Assembly: GCA_003139095.1 (NCBI GenBank)
Contig: PLHW01000026.1
Coordinates: 166,163-230,162, forward strand
DNA from: Acidobacteriaceae bacterium
GTDB taxonomy: Bacteria; Acidobacteriota; Terriglobia; Terriglobales; Acidobacteriaceae
DNA: 64,000 bases
Reading direction: 5' to 3'
Each line of letters opens with the position of its first letter. The first letter of the stretch is position 1. Of the stretch, positions 63,961-64,000 are shown one piece after another. The translations under genes were made by a program, and so were the position numbers. The notes under the pieces were generated by a model. That model was not told where the DNA came from. It did not search any database and worked only from the letters and a program-made list of their open reading frames with translations.

Positions 63961-64000
63961 ATCTCCCCGGATTGTCCCTTAAACCAACCATAAGAATTTG
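63961..64000 (-). pseudogene. 40-bp near-copy of the accD 5' end (window edge)
   Basis: Matches 63819-63858 almost base for base, including the region of the accD start, with one substitution and a compensating one-base deletion and insertion near the ATG that shifts the frame. It may be a fragment from a duplication, or the start of a second accD-like gene cut by the window end. Confidence 0.55.

Overview
The window looks like chromosome of a GC-rich, soil-type Acidobacteriota (Terriglobia, Koribacter/Sulfotelmatobacter-like). This is inferred from protein style, not from a marker-gene tree: a 1195-residue Oar-like TonB-dependent receptor with an N-terminal carboxypeptidase-regulatory domain, an S8 protease ending in VVWG repeats, very large secreted BNR/IPT and FG-GAP repeat proteins, tandem MacB-type permeases, and intergenic heptamer and palindromic repeats. 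No phage, transposase, integrase or CRISPR array was seen.

Layout. 1-3.8 kb: end of motB, a 49-residue secreted peptide, a membrane protein and a DUF58 protein. 4.3-9.8 kb: adhE, a STAS protein, a wax ester synthase/DGAT and an outer-membrane barrel, suggesting alcohol and storage-lipid metabolism. 9.8-15.2 kb: an ABC1/UbiB kinase, a CrtC/AttH-like protein, a lipase, the PHA regulator phaR and a phasin-like protein whose promoter carries a strong candidate PhaR operator. 15.2-20.1 kb: a secreted hydrolase and the TonB receptor. 20.2-28.8 kb: a catabolic cluster (semialdehyde dehydrogenase, FadR-type regulator, 3-hydroxyacid dehydrogenase, 2-oxoacid dehydrogenase E1 alpha, E1 beta and E2, and an unusual M24 protein) with the same regulator-like box in two promoters.

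28.8-31.7 kb: a membrane protein and a subtilisin-like protease. 31.7-39.5 kb is the most interesting region. A CarH/LitR-type B12-binding MerR regulator, with the Wx9EH light-sensing signature, lies divergent from a tightly overlapping operon: fatty acid desaturase, FAD oxidoreductase, DUF1365, Cfa-type methyltransferase, peroxiredoxin. It is followed on its own strand by DUF2062, DUF2177 and DUF1295 membrane proteins. I read this as a light-switched membrane-lipid tailoring and photo-oxidative protection system. 39.5-40.0 kb holds RNase P RNA on the minus strand.

40.0-45.7 kb: an ECF sigma factor with a likely anti-sigma factor, two MacB/FtsX-type permeases and an HpnI-like glycosyltransferase. 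45.8-50.4 kb: two glycosyltransferases and glyA. 50.6-57.3 kb: large secreted repeat proteins and a cupin. 57.4-63.9 kb: housekeeping genes pyrC, pyrB, a VOC protein, plsC, folC and accD. The right end is rich in repeats: a 79-bp tandem repeat with terminator-like hairpins, heptamer arrays (one encodes the C-terminus of AccD), and a 40-bp partial duplication of the accD start.
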